Positions 11,510 to 21,781 of a stretch of DNA of 34,899 nucleotides are shown in pieces (the first letter of the stretch is position 1; each line of letters begins with the position of its first letter). Made by a program: the position numbers and the translations under genes. Source of the DNA: Prasinococcaceae sp. CCMP 1430 (lineage: Eukaryota; Prasinodermophyta; Palmophyllophyceae; Prasinococcales; Prasinococcaceae); assembly GCA_013416795.1 (NCBI GenBank), contig RQSC01000027.1:189594-224492 (forward strand), read 5' to 3'. The notes under the pieces were generated by a model. The model ran no database searches, was not told where the DNA came from, and saw only the letters and a program-made list of their open reading frames with translations.

Positions 11510-12588
11510 ATGCTCAAACGCAACGCGCGCTTGCGGCGCGAGTACCTGTACCGCAAAGGGCTTGAGGGCAAGGAACGCGAGCGGTATGAGAAGAAGCGCA
11601 AGGTGTGTGCTCACGCAGACGTGTGCGCTGGCCGGTGCGCGTGAGAGAATGCGGCGGCCGTCGCGGGCCTGCCCGCGCGGCTTCGGTCAGAGGGCGCGCG
11701 CGGGCTGTGTGCAACGTGCGGAAACTCAGGCGCGCTGACACCTATCGCCGCCTGCGCATCGATTCGCCCGCCCGGCTTCCCTCGCGCGCCCGTCAGATCC
11801 GCGCGGCCCTGGCCGACGGCAAGCCTATCCCAACCGAGCTGCGCGCCGAGGAGGGCGAGCTGCGGCGCGAGATCGCGCTCGAGGACGACAGGACCGGCGC
11901 AGCGCCCACAACGCACGTGGACGACGAGTACGCGCATGCGGGCGAACGCGAGCCCAAGATTCTGCTTACTACAAGCCGCGACCCCTCGAGCAAGCTCGCG
12001 CAATTTGCCAAAGAGCTCAAGCTCGTGCTGCCCAATGCGCAGCGCATGAACCGCGGCACGCAGGTCATGTCACAGATCGTGGAGGCGTCGCGCTCGCACG
12101 ACTTCACGGACATCGTGGTGGTGCACGAGCACCGCGGCGAGCCGGACGGCCTGGTGGTGTGCCACCTGCCGTTCGGTCCGACGGCATACTTCGGGGTGGC
12201 CAACGCCGTCAGCCGGCATGACATCCGCGGCGGCGGCCAGGCGCTGCCCAACGTCAAGGAGGAGTACCCGCATCTCATCTTCGACAACTTCACCACTGCA
12301 CTCGGTGAACGCACCAAGAACATCTTGCGGCATCTCTTTCCGCCGGGCGCCAAGGAGGACGCCAAGCGGGTCATGTGCTTCGCCAACCGGAGGGACTACG
12401 TGAGCTTCCGCCACTTCACCTACGTGCAGCCGCGCGGCGCGTCGAGCGTCGAGCTCACCGAGGTCGGGCCGCGGTTCGAGCTCAAGCTTTTCCAGATCAA
12501 ACTCGGCACGATGGATCAGGCAGAGGCCGACACCGAGTACGTGCTTCGCAGCTTCACCAATACGAGCAAGAAGAAGCGGATGCTCTGA
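11510..12588 (+). CDS. IMP4: IMP4, Brix-domain U3 snoRNP protein
   Basis: IMP4 binds U3 snoRNA and the pre-rRNA in the SSU processome with IMP3 and MPP10. Two exons, 11510-11602 and 11797-12588, give 294 residues (human 291). Exon 1 encodes MLKRNARLRREYLYRKG, the diagnostic IMP4 start. Intron 11603-11796 is phase 0 (AAG|GTGTGT ... GTCAG|ATC) and leads into IRAALADGKPIPTELR. The Brix domain shows LLTTSRDPSSKL, FAKELKLVLPNAQRMNRG, VVVHEHRGEPDGLVVCHLPFGPTAYF and VELTEVGPRFELKLFQIKLG. The gene is divergent from UTP10, which acts in the same particle. Confidence 0.96.
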
Positions 12589-12791
12589 TGAGGGGCGGCA
12601 GTGGACCGGTGGGCGTTGTTTGTACATTCCGTAACTATATTCTATGCGTTCTCACTGCTGCTCGGCAGCCTCTCATCGCCGCAGGCGCGCACTGGCGTGC
12701 CGCCGTGCCTACAACACACGGGGGGTGGGGGGGAGGGGGGAGGGTGGAGGGGGGGTCGCTTCTGCTTGAACCGTCGTCGCGCTGGGCATCC

Positions 12792-13247
12792 TTAGTAGTT
12801 AGCCTTGGCTCGAACCTTGCGGAGCTGCTTGGCGACCACGGCCGCCTCGAAGACGGCGGTCAGTGCGGCTGTCAAAACACCGGCGGCACACAGCGCTGCC
12901 GAAACGGGCGTTGCTGTCGCAGCTGCAGCGAGGCCCGCGCCTGGCGCAAACGCGGCAACGAGCGCGATGACTGCGCACGTGGCCAGTCCGGTCGCCCCGA
13001 TGCGTGCCGCACGGTAGGTGCCCGGCATCTGTGCGAGCATGACCGCGACTGTCGCTGCGGCGAGTGCACCCACGCCGGCGGTTCGCAGCGCGAGGCAGAG
13101 CGCGCCGCCACCGCCGAGCGCAGCGTACGCCGGGCAAAACGGCGTGGGCGCTGCCAGCAGGGACAAGCCCCAAACGGCGTGCACGAGGGCGACGGCGTAG
13201 TGGCCGGCTGTCTCCTTCGATGCCACCAAGTTAGCGAAGAGTTTCAT
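12792..13247 (-). CDS. Small multi-pass membrane protein, unknown function
   Basis: Single exon of 151 residues from the ATG at 13247 to a TAA. I do not recognise the family. The start MKLFANLVASKETAG is short and polar. It is followed by about four hydrophobic stretches, near residues 17-38, 42-72, 83-105 and 108-135, rich in Ala, Gly, Leu and Val with few charges. The end is a basic tail (KQLRKVRAKANY). The length of the open frame, its hydrophobic pattern and its basic cytosolic-type tail support a real gene. Alanine richness, however, is easy to obtain in this GC-rich DNA. No signal peptide or catalytic motif is visible. Its stop is about 200 bases from the IMP4 stop, in convergent orientation. 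Confidence 0.6.
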   Translation of the reverse strand: MKLFANLVASKETAGHYAVALVHAVWGLSLLAAPTPFCPAYAALGGGGALCLALRTAGVGALAAATVAVMLAQMPGTYRAARIGATGLATCAVIALVAAFAPGAGLAAAATATPVSAALCAAGVLTAALTAVFEAAVVAKQLRKVRAKANY

Positions 13248-14404
13248 AGGTGGCGGTGGCGCGGCTGTGGGGGCATGCTCTGTACCGTCGTCGCCGCGTT
13301 TCTGTTGCGAGTTTCGTCATTTTGTGCGCGTGAGTGTGCGGGAGAGTGGCGCGTTATGTGAGGGGGCGATGGTGTCAGCGTCATCGGCGCTCACGGGTGC
13401 CGCCCGGCACGCCGCGCCGCGGTGGCTACTCCGACCGATGGCCGGCACTCACCTTCGGCTTCCACGTGGCGCCCTGCCGCGGCGTGTCGATGCGGTCCGG
13501 ATCGAAGCGGTTGTCTTTGTACCTGGCGGCGGTTGGCGAGCGGCGCCGAGCGCGCGCGAGAGGGACGCGCCCAGGGGCCGGGCGCGCGCCCCGCAGTGCC
13601 CCGCCAGGCGCCGCGAGCCGCCGCCGCGCGCAGCCGCCGACGGCCGGCACTCCTCCCTTCGCCACCCCGATGGAATTCAGCAAAAAAAATTCAAACCCTG
13701 AACGGTTTTGTCAATCGAAACCAACCCATATTCTGCCCCGTCCAGTTCGGGTTGGAGCCTCGCCCAGACCGAGACCGGCGATGGCGTGACCAGGTACCTC
13801 TTGGGCTGCAGTGCGGCCGGGGCGCCAAAAAAGGGAAAACTGGCGAAAAAAGGAAAGGGCGGCGAATTCATCAAAAAAAATATTTCGCGATTGTGAGGCC
13901 GCCGCGCGCCCGCGGCCACGCGCCCCCCGCGCGCTGCGCCCAGGCGCCTAGTCATCGATGATATTTTCCCAGGCGCCGCCACGGGCGCGCCCGCGGAGCT
14001 TTGGTTTGGGGTCACATCGGATTTCAACCTCAAACTCAAGTCCCCACCCTGGTGGCATGTTTAGGGTTTGATGCGGTGACGAGCGATGGTGATGACTGAT
14101 GAGACAGTTGCCTCATTGGTTGTGGGTCTAAGTTGGAAACCCTCTATGGACGAGCCATTCCATCGTTGCAGCGGGAGCAAGCTTGCAGCGAACGAGGAGT
14201 GGGGGGCTGTTGCTGCGCCCGCCACACCACGCGCATGCCGGGACAGTGGGTGGGTTGGGCGTAGGGGGCAGGGGAGTCGAAGAGCGTGGCGGGCATCGCG
14301 GTGCATCGAGGCAGGTGGCGATCGCTCGGAGCAGCAGAGACTGCGTGCGAGCGCGTCCGCGGTAGGCGTGGGGGCGCGCCTGGCAGCGGGCGCTGCACGG
14401 GCGC
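13248..14404. other. Gene-free spacer with A-tracts and a telomere-like motif
   Basis: This is the divergent region between the small membrane protein and EIPR1. I found no conserved coding sequence. It contains two A8 tracts (13682-13689 and 13873-13880) in locally AT-richer patches that contrast with the surrounding GC-rich DNA, and a TTTAGGGTTT motif at 14060-14069. It probably holds both promoters and 5' leaders. Confidence 0.55.
14060..14069 (+). promoter_or_regulatory. Telo-box-like motif upstream of EIPR1
   Basis: TTTAGGGTTT is one full plant-type telomere unit (TTTAGGG) plus TTT, 336 bases before the EIPR1 ATG. In plants such interstitial telo boxes (AAACCCTA) mark promoters of translation-related and cell-cycle genes. 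Here the motif is seen; its function is inferred. Confidence 0.4.
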
Positions 14405-15589
14405 ATGGCGTCCCGCGCAGCCGGGGGCGCCCATGCCACAGCGGTGGCGCCTCCGCCGTCGCGTGGGGTATGCGGCCTGCAGACGCACGGTGGCGGGGCG
14501 CGCGCTCTGTGTGCGGCTGGTGGGGATGGGAGCGGGGAGGGAGGCGCCACCGGGGCGGCTGGCAGCGCGTCACGGCTGATCGCAGCGACGCTGCGGCTGC
14601 GCGGCGCGCCGAACACCCTGCTGCGGCTGGAGCACAGAGCAGCGGCGGGGACGCTCACGCAGGTCGCGAGCTACGACCACCCACATGAGGTGTGGGACGT
14701 CGCGTGCGCGCCTGGTAGTGGAGGCGATGTCATTGCGACGGCTTATAATGACGCTCGCGCGAGCTCAGGCGGCGGCGGGCAGCGCCGGCGTGGCGCGCTC
14801 TGGCGAATGGGTGACTCGGCGCTCGAGGAGCTCTGCGCGCTTGAATCTGATGCGCCTGTGAGGAGGGTCGCCTTCGACCGCAGTGGAGCCACCGTCGCGG
14901 CTGTGTCTGACGCAGCCGTCGCGACGTGTGATGTGGCCACTTGCAAGGCGTCAGGCAGTGGAACCCGCGGAGGCGAGCCGCTCGCCGAGATTGGGGCCGC
15001 AGCGTGGGACCCGCACAGCGACAGCAACGTGGGCGCGACGGCGGGCACGTCAGTGTGGGTATGGGATACGCGCGCGAACAAGCGCAGAGAGGCGCTTTCA
15101 CGCGCCCACGCGATGCGCTGTCGTGCGCTTTCGTTCGACCCGGCGCGCCAGCACCGTATCGCGACAGGCGGCGACGATTGCCGTGTGCGCTTGTGGGACC
15201 TTCGCCACGCCGCGAGGCCCGTGGAGGACTTCGGCGGTGGCGGTGAGGGCGGCCACTCGCACTGGGTGTGGAACGTGGCTTTCAATCCTCGCCACGAAAG
15301 CCTGCTAGCGAGCTCAGGCTCCGATGGAGGCGTGTGCCTTTGGTATGCGCCCGCATCGGGCGCGACGCCTGCCGTGCCCGATGACGCGCTCCCCATGTCG
15401 CCTATGTCGCCTGGCGCGCCGGGCGAGACGGCCGGGCTGGCGTGCAGCTACGACGTCCACGAGGATAGCGTGTACGGGCTGGCGTGGTGCGAAGCCGACG
15501 AGTTCGCATTTTGCTCGCTCGCTTACGACGGCACCGCCGTCGTCAACGACGTCCCGCGGGCGACCAAGTATGCGGCGCTGCAGGCGTGA
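14405..15589 (+). CDS. EIPR1: EIPR1/TSSC1-like WD40 protein (EARP/GARP partner)
   Basis: WD40 protein that in animals binds the EARP and GARP tethering complexes in endosome-to-Golgi recycling and dense-core vesicle sorting. Single exon, 394 residues. Diagnostic blocks are ASYDHPHEVWDVACAP, ATAYND, VWVWDTRANKR, IATGGDDCRVRLWDLRHAA, GHSHWVWNVAFNPRHE and the near-invariant end YDVHEDSVYGLAWCEAD followed by YDGTAVVNDVPRATKYAALQA. The early GLQTHGGGARAL appears to match the YGLEFQARAL block of animal homologues, so the ATG at 14405 is reasonable. An upstream exon cannot be excluded. Inserts rich in Gly and Pro lengthen two blade loops. The gene converges on the OTU gene with 72 bases between stops. 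Confidence 0.88.
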   Translation: MASRAAGGAHATAVAPPPSRGVCGLQTHGGGARALCAAGGDGSGEGGATGAAGSASRLIAATLRLRGAPNTLLRLEHRAAAGTLTQVASYDHPHEVWDVACAPGSGGDVIATAYNDARASSGGGGQRRRGALWRMGDSALEELCALESDAPVRRVAFDRSGATVAAVSDAAVATCDVATCKASGSGTRGGEPLAEIGAAAWDPHSDSNVGATAGTSVWVWDTRANKRREALSRAHAMRCRALSFDPARQHRIATGGDDCRVRLWDLRHAARPVEDFGGGGEGGHSHWVWNVAFNPRHESLLASSGSDGGVCLWYAPASGATPAVPDDALPMSPMSPGAPGETAGLACSYDVHEDSVYGLAWCEADEFAFCSLAYDGTAVVNDVPRATKYAALQA

Positions 15590-15661
15590 GCCGTTGGCGC
15601 AGCGGCTCAGACCTGGGCCTGGTGCTGATTCATACAGTATGATACAAATGACGCAACACAA

Positions 15662-16632
15662 TCAGATGCGCAGCGTGCCGACTGCGCCGCTGAGCTTCGC
15701 TGCCGCAGCGACGACTGCGCATCGCGCGTCCGCGTCGCTGCCCGTGCTACAGTCTGCCGCAGCCTGCAGCAGCGCCTCGTCCGCGTCCTCGCCGAGCGCA
15801 TTGCAGTAGTCAACGGCCGCCTCGGTGTCGCCGCCACACTCAGCGAGCGCTGCCATCGCGGCGGCGCGCGAAACCCGGCCGCGCACCGCGACCTCACCCA
15901 CTGCTCGCTCCCACGCCTCGTCAGCCTCCGCCGCCTCTGCGTGCACGGCCGGCCCGTCGCCATCGTCATCGCGTCGTCGCACGGCGTGGAAGTGCTCGCC
16001 ATCGACATAGGCGACGTGCGCGACACGCGGCCCGTCTTCTCCGAGTACCCACGCCTTGGCTTCGCCTGGTTGGTGCACGTGAATCTGCACCCTCTGCGTG
16101 TCCGCGAGGGCCTGCAGCTCGAGGTGCCCACCCCACGCCCCGTCGCGCTCCATGCGCACGAGGTACGATTCAAAATCTTCGTCCTGCGAGCTCACCGCGC
16201 GCGCGGCCGCGTCAGGACGCCGCGCCGCCAGCGTGCCGCGGGCGCTCGCCACGGGTCCCGCGGCGTTTGACATACAGGCAGCGCGCACACCTCCTCAAGG
16301 AAGAGCGAGTACGTGTCGGCGTTCTCGCGCATGTGGCGCACTGCGTTGGCGCGGAGCGAGACGTGATCGCCGGAAGTGTTTGGGCCGCCACCGAAGAGCT
16401 GATCGGCGAGGGCTCTAAATAGGCAGTTGCCGTCTGACTCAATTGGCACGATGCGCAGCCCTCTCGCGGCGAGCTGGCGGCGCAGCCCTTCCTCCCCAGC
16501 GGCGGCGGTCCAGCCGCTGCCGGCAGCAGCAGCGTCGCCGCTTCGCGTGCTTTCCCTCTTCACGCGCGCTGCGCTGCCGCGCGTGCCTCCGCCGCCCTTG
16601 CCGCCCCCGGCCCTCGCCTTGCGCCGGGCCAT
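15662..16632 (-). CDS. OTUD3-like OTU deubiquitinase with C-terminal UBA-like segment
   Basis: OTU-family cysteine protease. Exons 16632-16291 and 16183-15662 give 287 residues. The intron (16184-16290, phase 0) joins YSLFLEE to DEDFESYLVRM, matching the OTUD3 region after the catalytic helix. Catalytic residues are visible: ESDGNCLFRALADQLFGG (Asp and nucleophile Cys) and DGEHFHAVRR (His). The N-terminus is basic and Gly-rich (MARRKARAGGGKGG). The C-terminal block VSRAAAMAALAECGGDTEAAVDYCNAL has the pattern of a UBA helix bundle, as in OTUD3. It is followed by an Ala-rich tail. Closest to OTUD3 in architecture; the exact orthologue is uncertain. Confidence 0.88.
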
Positions 16633-16803
16633 CTGCGCCAGCTGCGGTCGCGGCCGCAGCGCGCAGCACTGTGGCGCGGCCGCAGCGCCCTGGCGAATGT
16701 GCCCAGTCCAACGTGTGAGATTGAAAAGCAAAATTCTAGCTAGCTCTAGCTACACGACGCTCGCTTGCACCTGGCTGGAGGTGGCGCTGCGCCGCGGCCT
16801 CTA

Positions 16804-18139
16804 CTACAGGTCTAACTCCCACAACGCCACGGTGCCATCCCGTGATGCCGACGCGAGCGTGCGGCCCGCGCCGTCGCAGAAGGCCACCTCGGACACTGCT
16901 TGCGCGTGGTACCGCAGCCGCGCGAGCGGTCGGCGCCGCTTCCAGTCGAAGAGGCGCACAGCGCCATCCCAACCGCCAGCAGCGATGCAGCGCCCATCAC
17001 CGCGAAACGCGGTGGCGGCAATGTCGCCCGCGGCACGGCCCGGAAGGGGTCCCAACGACGCCAGATTGAGCCCGCCATCGCTGCTGCTGCCATGAGTGAG
17101 TGCGAGCGCTCCCCCGAACGTGTCCGCTCCTCCGGCAGCGCATCGCACCTCCCGGCCACCTGCTGCCATCACCGTTGCGAGGCTGAGCACCGGCTGCGAG
17201 AACGGCGCGCTCCCACAGGCTGCGCGGCGTGCGTCCGTGGCGCCGAGCGACTCGCTACCCTTTCGAAGGTCGTACGCGCGCACATCGCCGCTCTCAAAGC
17301 CTGCGAGGAGCAGAGGCAGAGAGGGAGTGCTTTGGCCAGCTTGTGCTGAGGGCGCGTGGGCGAACGACAGGGCCGTGCACGCGCCCACGCGCGGCGGGTC
17401 GTCCTCTGCAGGCAACATGTCCCGCTCGGCACGCCCCACGCGCACGGCCGGTGCGCGCGGCGCGCGCACGTCCCACACCTCAGCCACGCCATTGTCGACG
17501 GACGCGACAGCAAACACAGCGCCCATGCCGCCAGGCGCGCCAGCCGAAGGAGGTGCGGCCGCCAGCTGGCAGAGGGAGTACGAACCTGTGTCGACAGTCG
17601 CGAGCGCACCGCCATCGGCCCCTTTGCTTTCGCCGCCTCCGAGCCTACCATCCTCTCCGAGGTCCCACAGGCGCACGACACCGTCACGCCCCTGCGTGAG
17701 CAGCTGCGACGCTGACGAGCTGCCGTCGTCGTCCGCGCGCACACCCATCAGCGCTCGCACGGCGAGCACGCCAGCACCTGGTGGCGCTACCCGCGCTGCA
17801 CACGCCGCGCGGCGCGTGGCAAGGCGCCACACGACAATGGTGCCGTCAGCATCGCTGCACGAGCGATGCGAGTGGCCAGAGTGGACGCGGGGGGTCAGAA
17901 AGGTGTATTTGCGCGCCGCTCTCATCCCGCCAACGCGCGCGTGGGGGACTCGTCGGACCTCTAAGGCGCACACGGTCACTCATTCCTACCCGCCTCGGGC
18001 CGCGCTCGCACCCTGACGCCAGTAGCCCTCCACCAAGCGCCGCGAGCGCCGCGACTTCCGCGCCGTGGCCGCGCAGAACGGCGGGCTCTGGCGGCGTCCG
18101 CGGGCGCGCGCCGCCGTGGCTCACCGCCGCCGCCGTCAT
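16804..18139 (-). CDS. GNB1L: GNB1L/ASA1-like WD40 protein
   Basis: WD40 protein related to human GNB1L and yeast Asa1, linked to the TTT/ASTRA machinery that matures PIKK kinases. Exons 18139-18012 and 17854-16804 give 392 residues. The splice (intron 17855-18011) joins LLASG to DADGTIVVWRLATRRA, as expected for the first blade. Blades include LRGHGAEVAALAALGGG, LLTQGRDGVVRLWDL, LLLAGFESGDVRAYDLR, FRGDGRCIAAGGWDGAVRLF and FCDGAGRTLASASRDGTVALW. The SQGRD-like and GWDxxxRxFxW motifs favour GNB1L over generic G-beta proteins. It lies 171 bases upstream of the OTU gene on the same strand and is divergent from the RING gene. Confidence 0.88.
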
Positions 18140-18448
18140 CGCGCGCGCCCCCAGTGCGGTAAGGCGCTCGCCCCAATCGTCACCGTGCAGGGCACGTAGG
18201 GGGTAGCGCTATCCTCCACGCGCCACTCTCACCCCCCAGAGCGCGCTGATCGGACGCCGCATTGCGCGTGTGCTGTGGCAGTGGTGCCGCTGTGCAGCAT
18301 CTCGCAGCGAAAGAGCGCTCTCTTTGATGCGCCGCGTGCCACAAACTGCACGCGCCGCCCCTGGCGCCGCCGGGCGGTGCAAGCGCGAGTCAGGCCGGTA
18401 GCTTGCTAGCGCTTGCAAGCACGCGCGCGCGCGTTCGCGGGTGGCGCC

Positions 18449-19241
18449 ATGGCCGCGACGCGGCGGCGGCAGTCTGAGACCCCTGTGCCCGCCAGCGGGA
18501 GCGACGACAGCAGCGATGGTGGCGCGGCGAAAGGCTTCGAGTGGTGCGTCGTTGCGCGCGTGCGCACACGCGCGCGTGCAAGCTGCTGCCGCCGCCGTCG
18601 ATGCCGTCGTCACTATCGCTGTTGCCAGAACCGCGCGCCGCTGTGCTCCTGCGCGAGTGCGCACGCGCACGCATGGCCTGACTCCTCTGTGCTGCAGCAA
18701 CGTGTGCCTTGAGCCTGCGTCCGAGCCGGTCATCACTCGCTGCGGTCACCTGTACTGCTGGCCGTGCCTGCACAGGTGGATTGAGCGGCACGCAGGGCCA
18801 GCCCCGTGCCCCGTGTGCAAGGCCGCGGTGACCGCTGACACATGCACGCCTATCTATGGGCGCGGAATGGACCCGGAGGTTGCAGACCCGCGCATGCGTA
18901 CGCGCACACGCAACACACGCTCGGGCGTGGTGGCCGCGAGCGCGCCGGGGCGGCCGGCGGCAACGTATGTGGCCGCGCCCGAGCCGATAATGGCCGCAGC
19001 GGCGGGAGGCGACCCCATCATCCTAGGCGGGCATAACCCGCTCGATGCGCAAACGATAAGCGTGAGCTACGCCCCGGGCATCGGCCTCATCCCGGGGCTC
19101 TTCGGCCTCACTCTATGCGCCCGCCGCCGTGCGCCAATGCACCCTTGGGAAAGCCTCGAGCTTCGTCGTCACAAAGCCACCCTCAACGCTGCGCTCGTTG
19201 CCGCCGTCGGAGCGCTCGTCGCAGCGATCGTGCTGCTCTAA
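18449..19241 (+). CDS. RNF5/RNF185-type ER-anchored RING E3 ligase
   Basis: Tail-anchored RING ligase of the RMA/RNF5/RNF185 family, which acts in ER-associated degradation. Exons 18449-18543 and 18698-19241 give 212 residues. The intron (18544-18697) splits the first RING Cys codon: GFE-TG|GTGCGT ... TGCAG|C, restoring [16 protein letters not shown]. The C3HC4 RING is complete: [18 protein letters not shown] Ser/Asp-rich N-terminus precedes it. A variable linker follows, then a C-terminal hydrophobic anchor ([19 protein letters not shown]). The predicted topology is a cytosolic RING with the tail in the ER membrane. It converges on the RNase gene with 56 bases between stops; TGTAA at 19254 resembles the green-algal polyadenylation signal. 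Confidence 0.93.
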
Positions 19242-19297
19242 GGTCGCACAGGTTGTAATCTAGTTGTACATATGCTACAGAGGAATGAAAGGCACCC

Positions 19298-21426
19298 TCA
19301 CGTGGCGTCCTCAAGCGTGAGCGTGTCGCTCTCGGGCGACACCTCCACTACGCGCACCCGCACGCGCGCGCCCGCTGGCGTCCCTAGCGCGTTGGGCATC
19401 AGCGGGCACTCGAGGCCTAGCTCGTCGAGCAGGACCACAGCAGGGCGCACGCGTGCGCCGCCGCCGCCGCCACCAGACTCGCTGCCGCTGCTGCCGCCGG
19501 ACCCAGCACCACCCGCACGCCGCACGGCGCCAAGCACGAGCGCGTCGTACACCCTTTCGGGGCCCTGCTGCCGCAGGTACTCGAGGCAGAAGTAGCGCTC
19601 CGTCTGCCGCTGCAGGCGCTGCAGGTCGCGCTGGCGCTCTGCGGCCGCCAGGCACGCCTGCTGCAGCGCAGCCTCACCCAGCGGGGGAGGGTGGCCCGCG
19701 AGTGCGGCTTTGATCTGGGCGTGTGCGAGGCAGTCGGCGTACCTACGAATGGGCGACGTGATCTGCGTATAGGCGCGCAGCCCGAGCCCCGCATGCGCCC
19801 TCGGCGCATCGGTATGGATGCGCCCACGCTGGAGCGTCGGCCGCTGCGCGAACGCGACCACCTCTGGTGGCAGCCCCGCTTGCAGCAGCGACTCATTGGC
19901 CGTGCGCACGTTGTTGCCGCTGCTCCTGCTGTTTCTGGCACGCTTGCCTCCTTTCCCACGCCTCCCCCCCCCGCCCCTGGCCTCGCCACCCCCCTCCCTG
20001 CGCGTGCGCGGCGGTAGCTGGGAGCGGAAGGGCAGCGGCACGCCCGCGTCGTGCGCCCACAGCGCCGTGGCCTCTCCCGCGGCAATCATCAGCTCGGCGA
20101 CCACGTCGCGGCTCGCGCAGCCGCCGAGCCCGAGCGAACGCGCGCGCACGTCCACCTGCAAATCGTCGGCCTCGTCGTAGTACCAGTCACCAACCTTTTG
20201 TGCGGCACGGGTGCCCGGGGCGAAATGGTCGTGGTGGAGGTGGGGTGTTTTGGCGAAGAGGTGGCGGCGGGTCGCGGGGAGTGTGTGTGAGGACGTCGCA
20301 TCGGACAGGGGTGCGAGCGCGAGGCGCAGCCGTCAGCACATGCGTCCGCGGCAAGTGCGAGCGCAAACGCAGGTGCGCGGACGGCATGGAGAGGGGCACG
20401 GACTCTGCGTTCGCAGCGGCACACCTCTACGGCGATGCCCGCCTGTGCGAGCGGCAGCGCCCCCGCGGCGTAGCGCATTGCCCTGCGGCGCCACGCCACG
20501 TCCTTGAGCCCCACCAGGCCCGCCTCCTCCTCGGGCGCGAAGTGCAGCAGCTCGTCGGCGTCGTCGTAGGTGAGCTGGTACGAGGGGACGACCACGCTGG
20601 CAGTGACCACCGTGCGCTCTTCGAGCAGCTCACCGCCCTCGTCGAATTCCATGCCTATGCTCAGCGCCGCGCAGTCGGTGCCAACGCGCAGGCTCATCGG
20701 GCCCGCGGCGAGCGAGCGCGGGAACATGTGCACGGTGTCGCCCGGGAGGTAGAGCGTCGACGCGCGGCGTTGCGCCTCGCCGAGCAACAGCGAGCCCGCG
20801 TCAGCAGGTAGGTGGCGCGTGGCATCGGCCACGTGCACCCACACGCGCGTGCGGCCGCCGTCGATCGCCTCAAGGCTCACGCCGTCGTCCACCTCGTCCG
20901 TGTGCTCGTCGTCGATGCAGTACACCCGAAGGTGCCGCAGGTCAGCGCGGATCGCCTCGTCGGCGTCCGGCGGCGGCGCGGCGCGCATGCGCTCCGCCTC
21001 GTCGCGCACGTCGTCCGGAAAGGTGTGCCACAGCCCGTCGCGCTCCATGCGCCGCGCCGCGGGCAGCATGTGGCGCCGCCATGCGCCGCACGCCAGCAGC
21101 ACCTCTGCGGCGCCCTGTGCGCCACGCGCCGGCCACGCAAGCGCGGCGAGCGCGCGGTCCGCGAGTGCTTGGTCGGCACGCGATATGGGCGGCGCATCGC
21201 GTTCGCCACCAGCGCCACGGCCGAGCGCGAGCTCCGCCAGCGCACGCGTGGGCGCCGCGTGCGGCGCATCGGACGCGCACCACTCGTCCCAGCGCGGGCG
21301 GCGTGCAGGCGGCTTCCAGATCGACACGTGTGAAACCCGACGCTCGCTGCAGAGGGGCGTGGCAGCGCTCACGGACCAGCGGGTGCGATGCCCAGCCGCC
21401 CCTGGAGGCACTGACACGACCATCAC
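19298..21426 (-). CDS. RNase II/R-family 3'-5' exoribonuclease, RNR1-like (5' part unresolved)
   Basis: RNB-domain exonuclease closest to plant organellar RNR1, which matures plastid and mitochondrial rRNA. The secure coding part runs from about 21346 to 20425, then 20194 to 19298. Intron 20195-20424 (phase 0) joins AGIAVE to VGDWYYDEADD. RNB motifs are intact: CIDDEHTDEVDDGVS (metal-binding Asp cluster), RVWVHVADATRHLP, STLYLPGDTVHMFP, PMSLRVGTDCAALS and AYTQITSPIRRYADCLAH (catalytic Arg region). A Gly-rich basic insert interrupts the second exon. The 5' end is unclear. An ambiguous base lies at 21440. A coding-like stretch beyond it (VMREDEQGPAVRAAEEEL, minus strand, about 21450-21510) is in another frame, so either an intron or an assembly error separates them. 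No start codon is assigned. Confidence 0.88.
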
Positions 21427-21439
21427 GCCACTCGGCGCC

Positions 21440-21440
21440 N
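21440..21440. other. Ambiguous base (n)
   Basis: The only undetermined base in the window. It falls in the 5' region of the RNase gene, where the reading frame changes between two coding-like segments. This suggests a sequencing or scaffold join problem rather than biology. Confidence 0.95.
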
Positions 21441-21781
21441 GAGCGTCCGCTGCAGCTCCTCTTCGGCGGCACGGACGGCAGGACCCTGCTCATCCTCGCG
21501 CATCACGGCCTCTATTCGGCCCGTCCCTGAACCGGCCCGGCGGCGTCTGCGACCATGGTCGTAGATGCCGCGCCCACCCCGATCAGATAAGGTTCGGACA
21601 CAATGGCACAGACCATGTGACGATAACGATCAGGGGATGGATGATGGGGAATAGTTTCACCCGCGGTGCGTGGCTCCGTGATAGCGCTACCAGTCTCGCC
21701 GCGCTCGCCGCGGCGGACGGCCTGGGCGTTCGCACGCAGCCTCTGCTTGTTACACCGCCCACCTCGGGCCTAGGCGACCGC

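Noticed and set aside
13334-13961. Overlapping plus-strand frames of 140-180 codons in the 13-14 kb spacer
   Set aside because: Arg/Pro-rich, interrupted by A-tracts that alter composition, and no conserved motif in any frame.
14086-14125. TGATGA boxes suggesting a C/D snoRNA upstream of EIPR1
   Set aside because: No CTGA D box at a suitable distance and no terminal stem.
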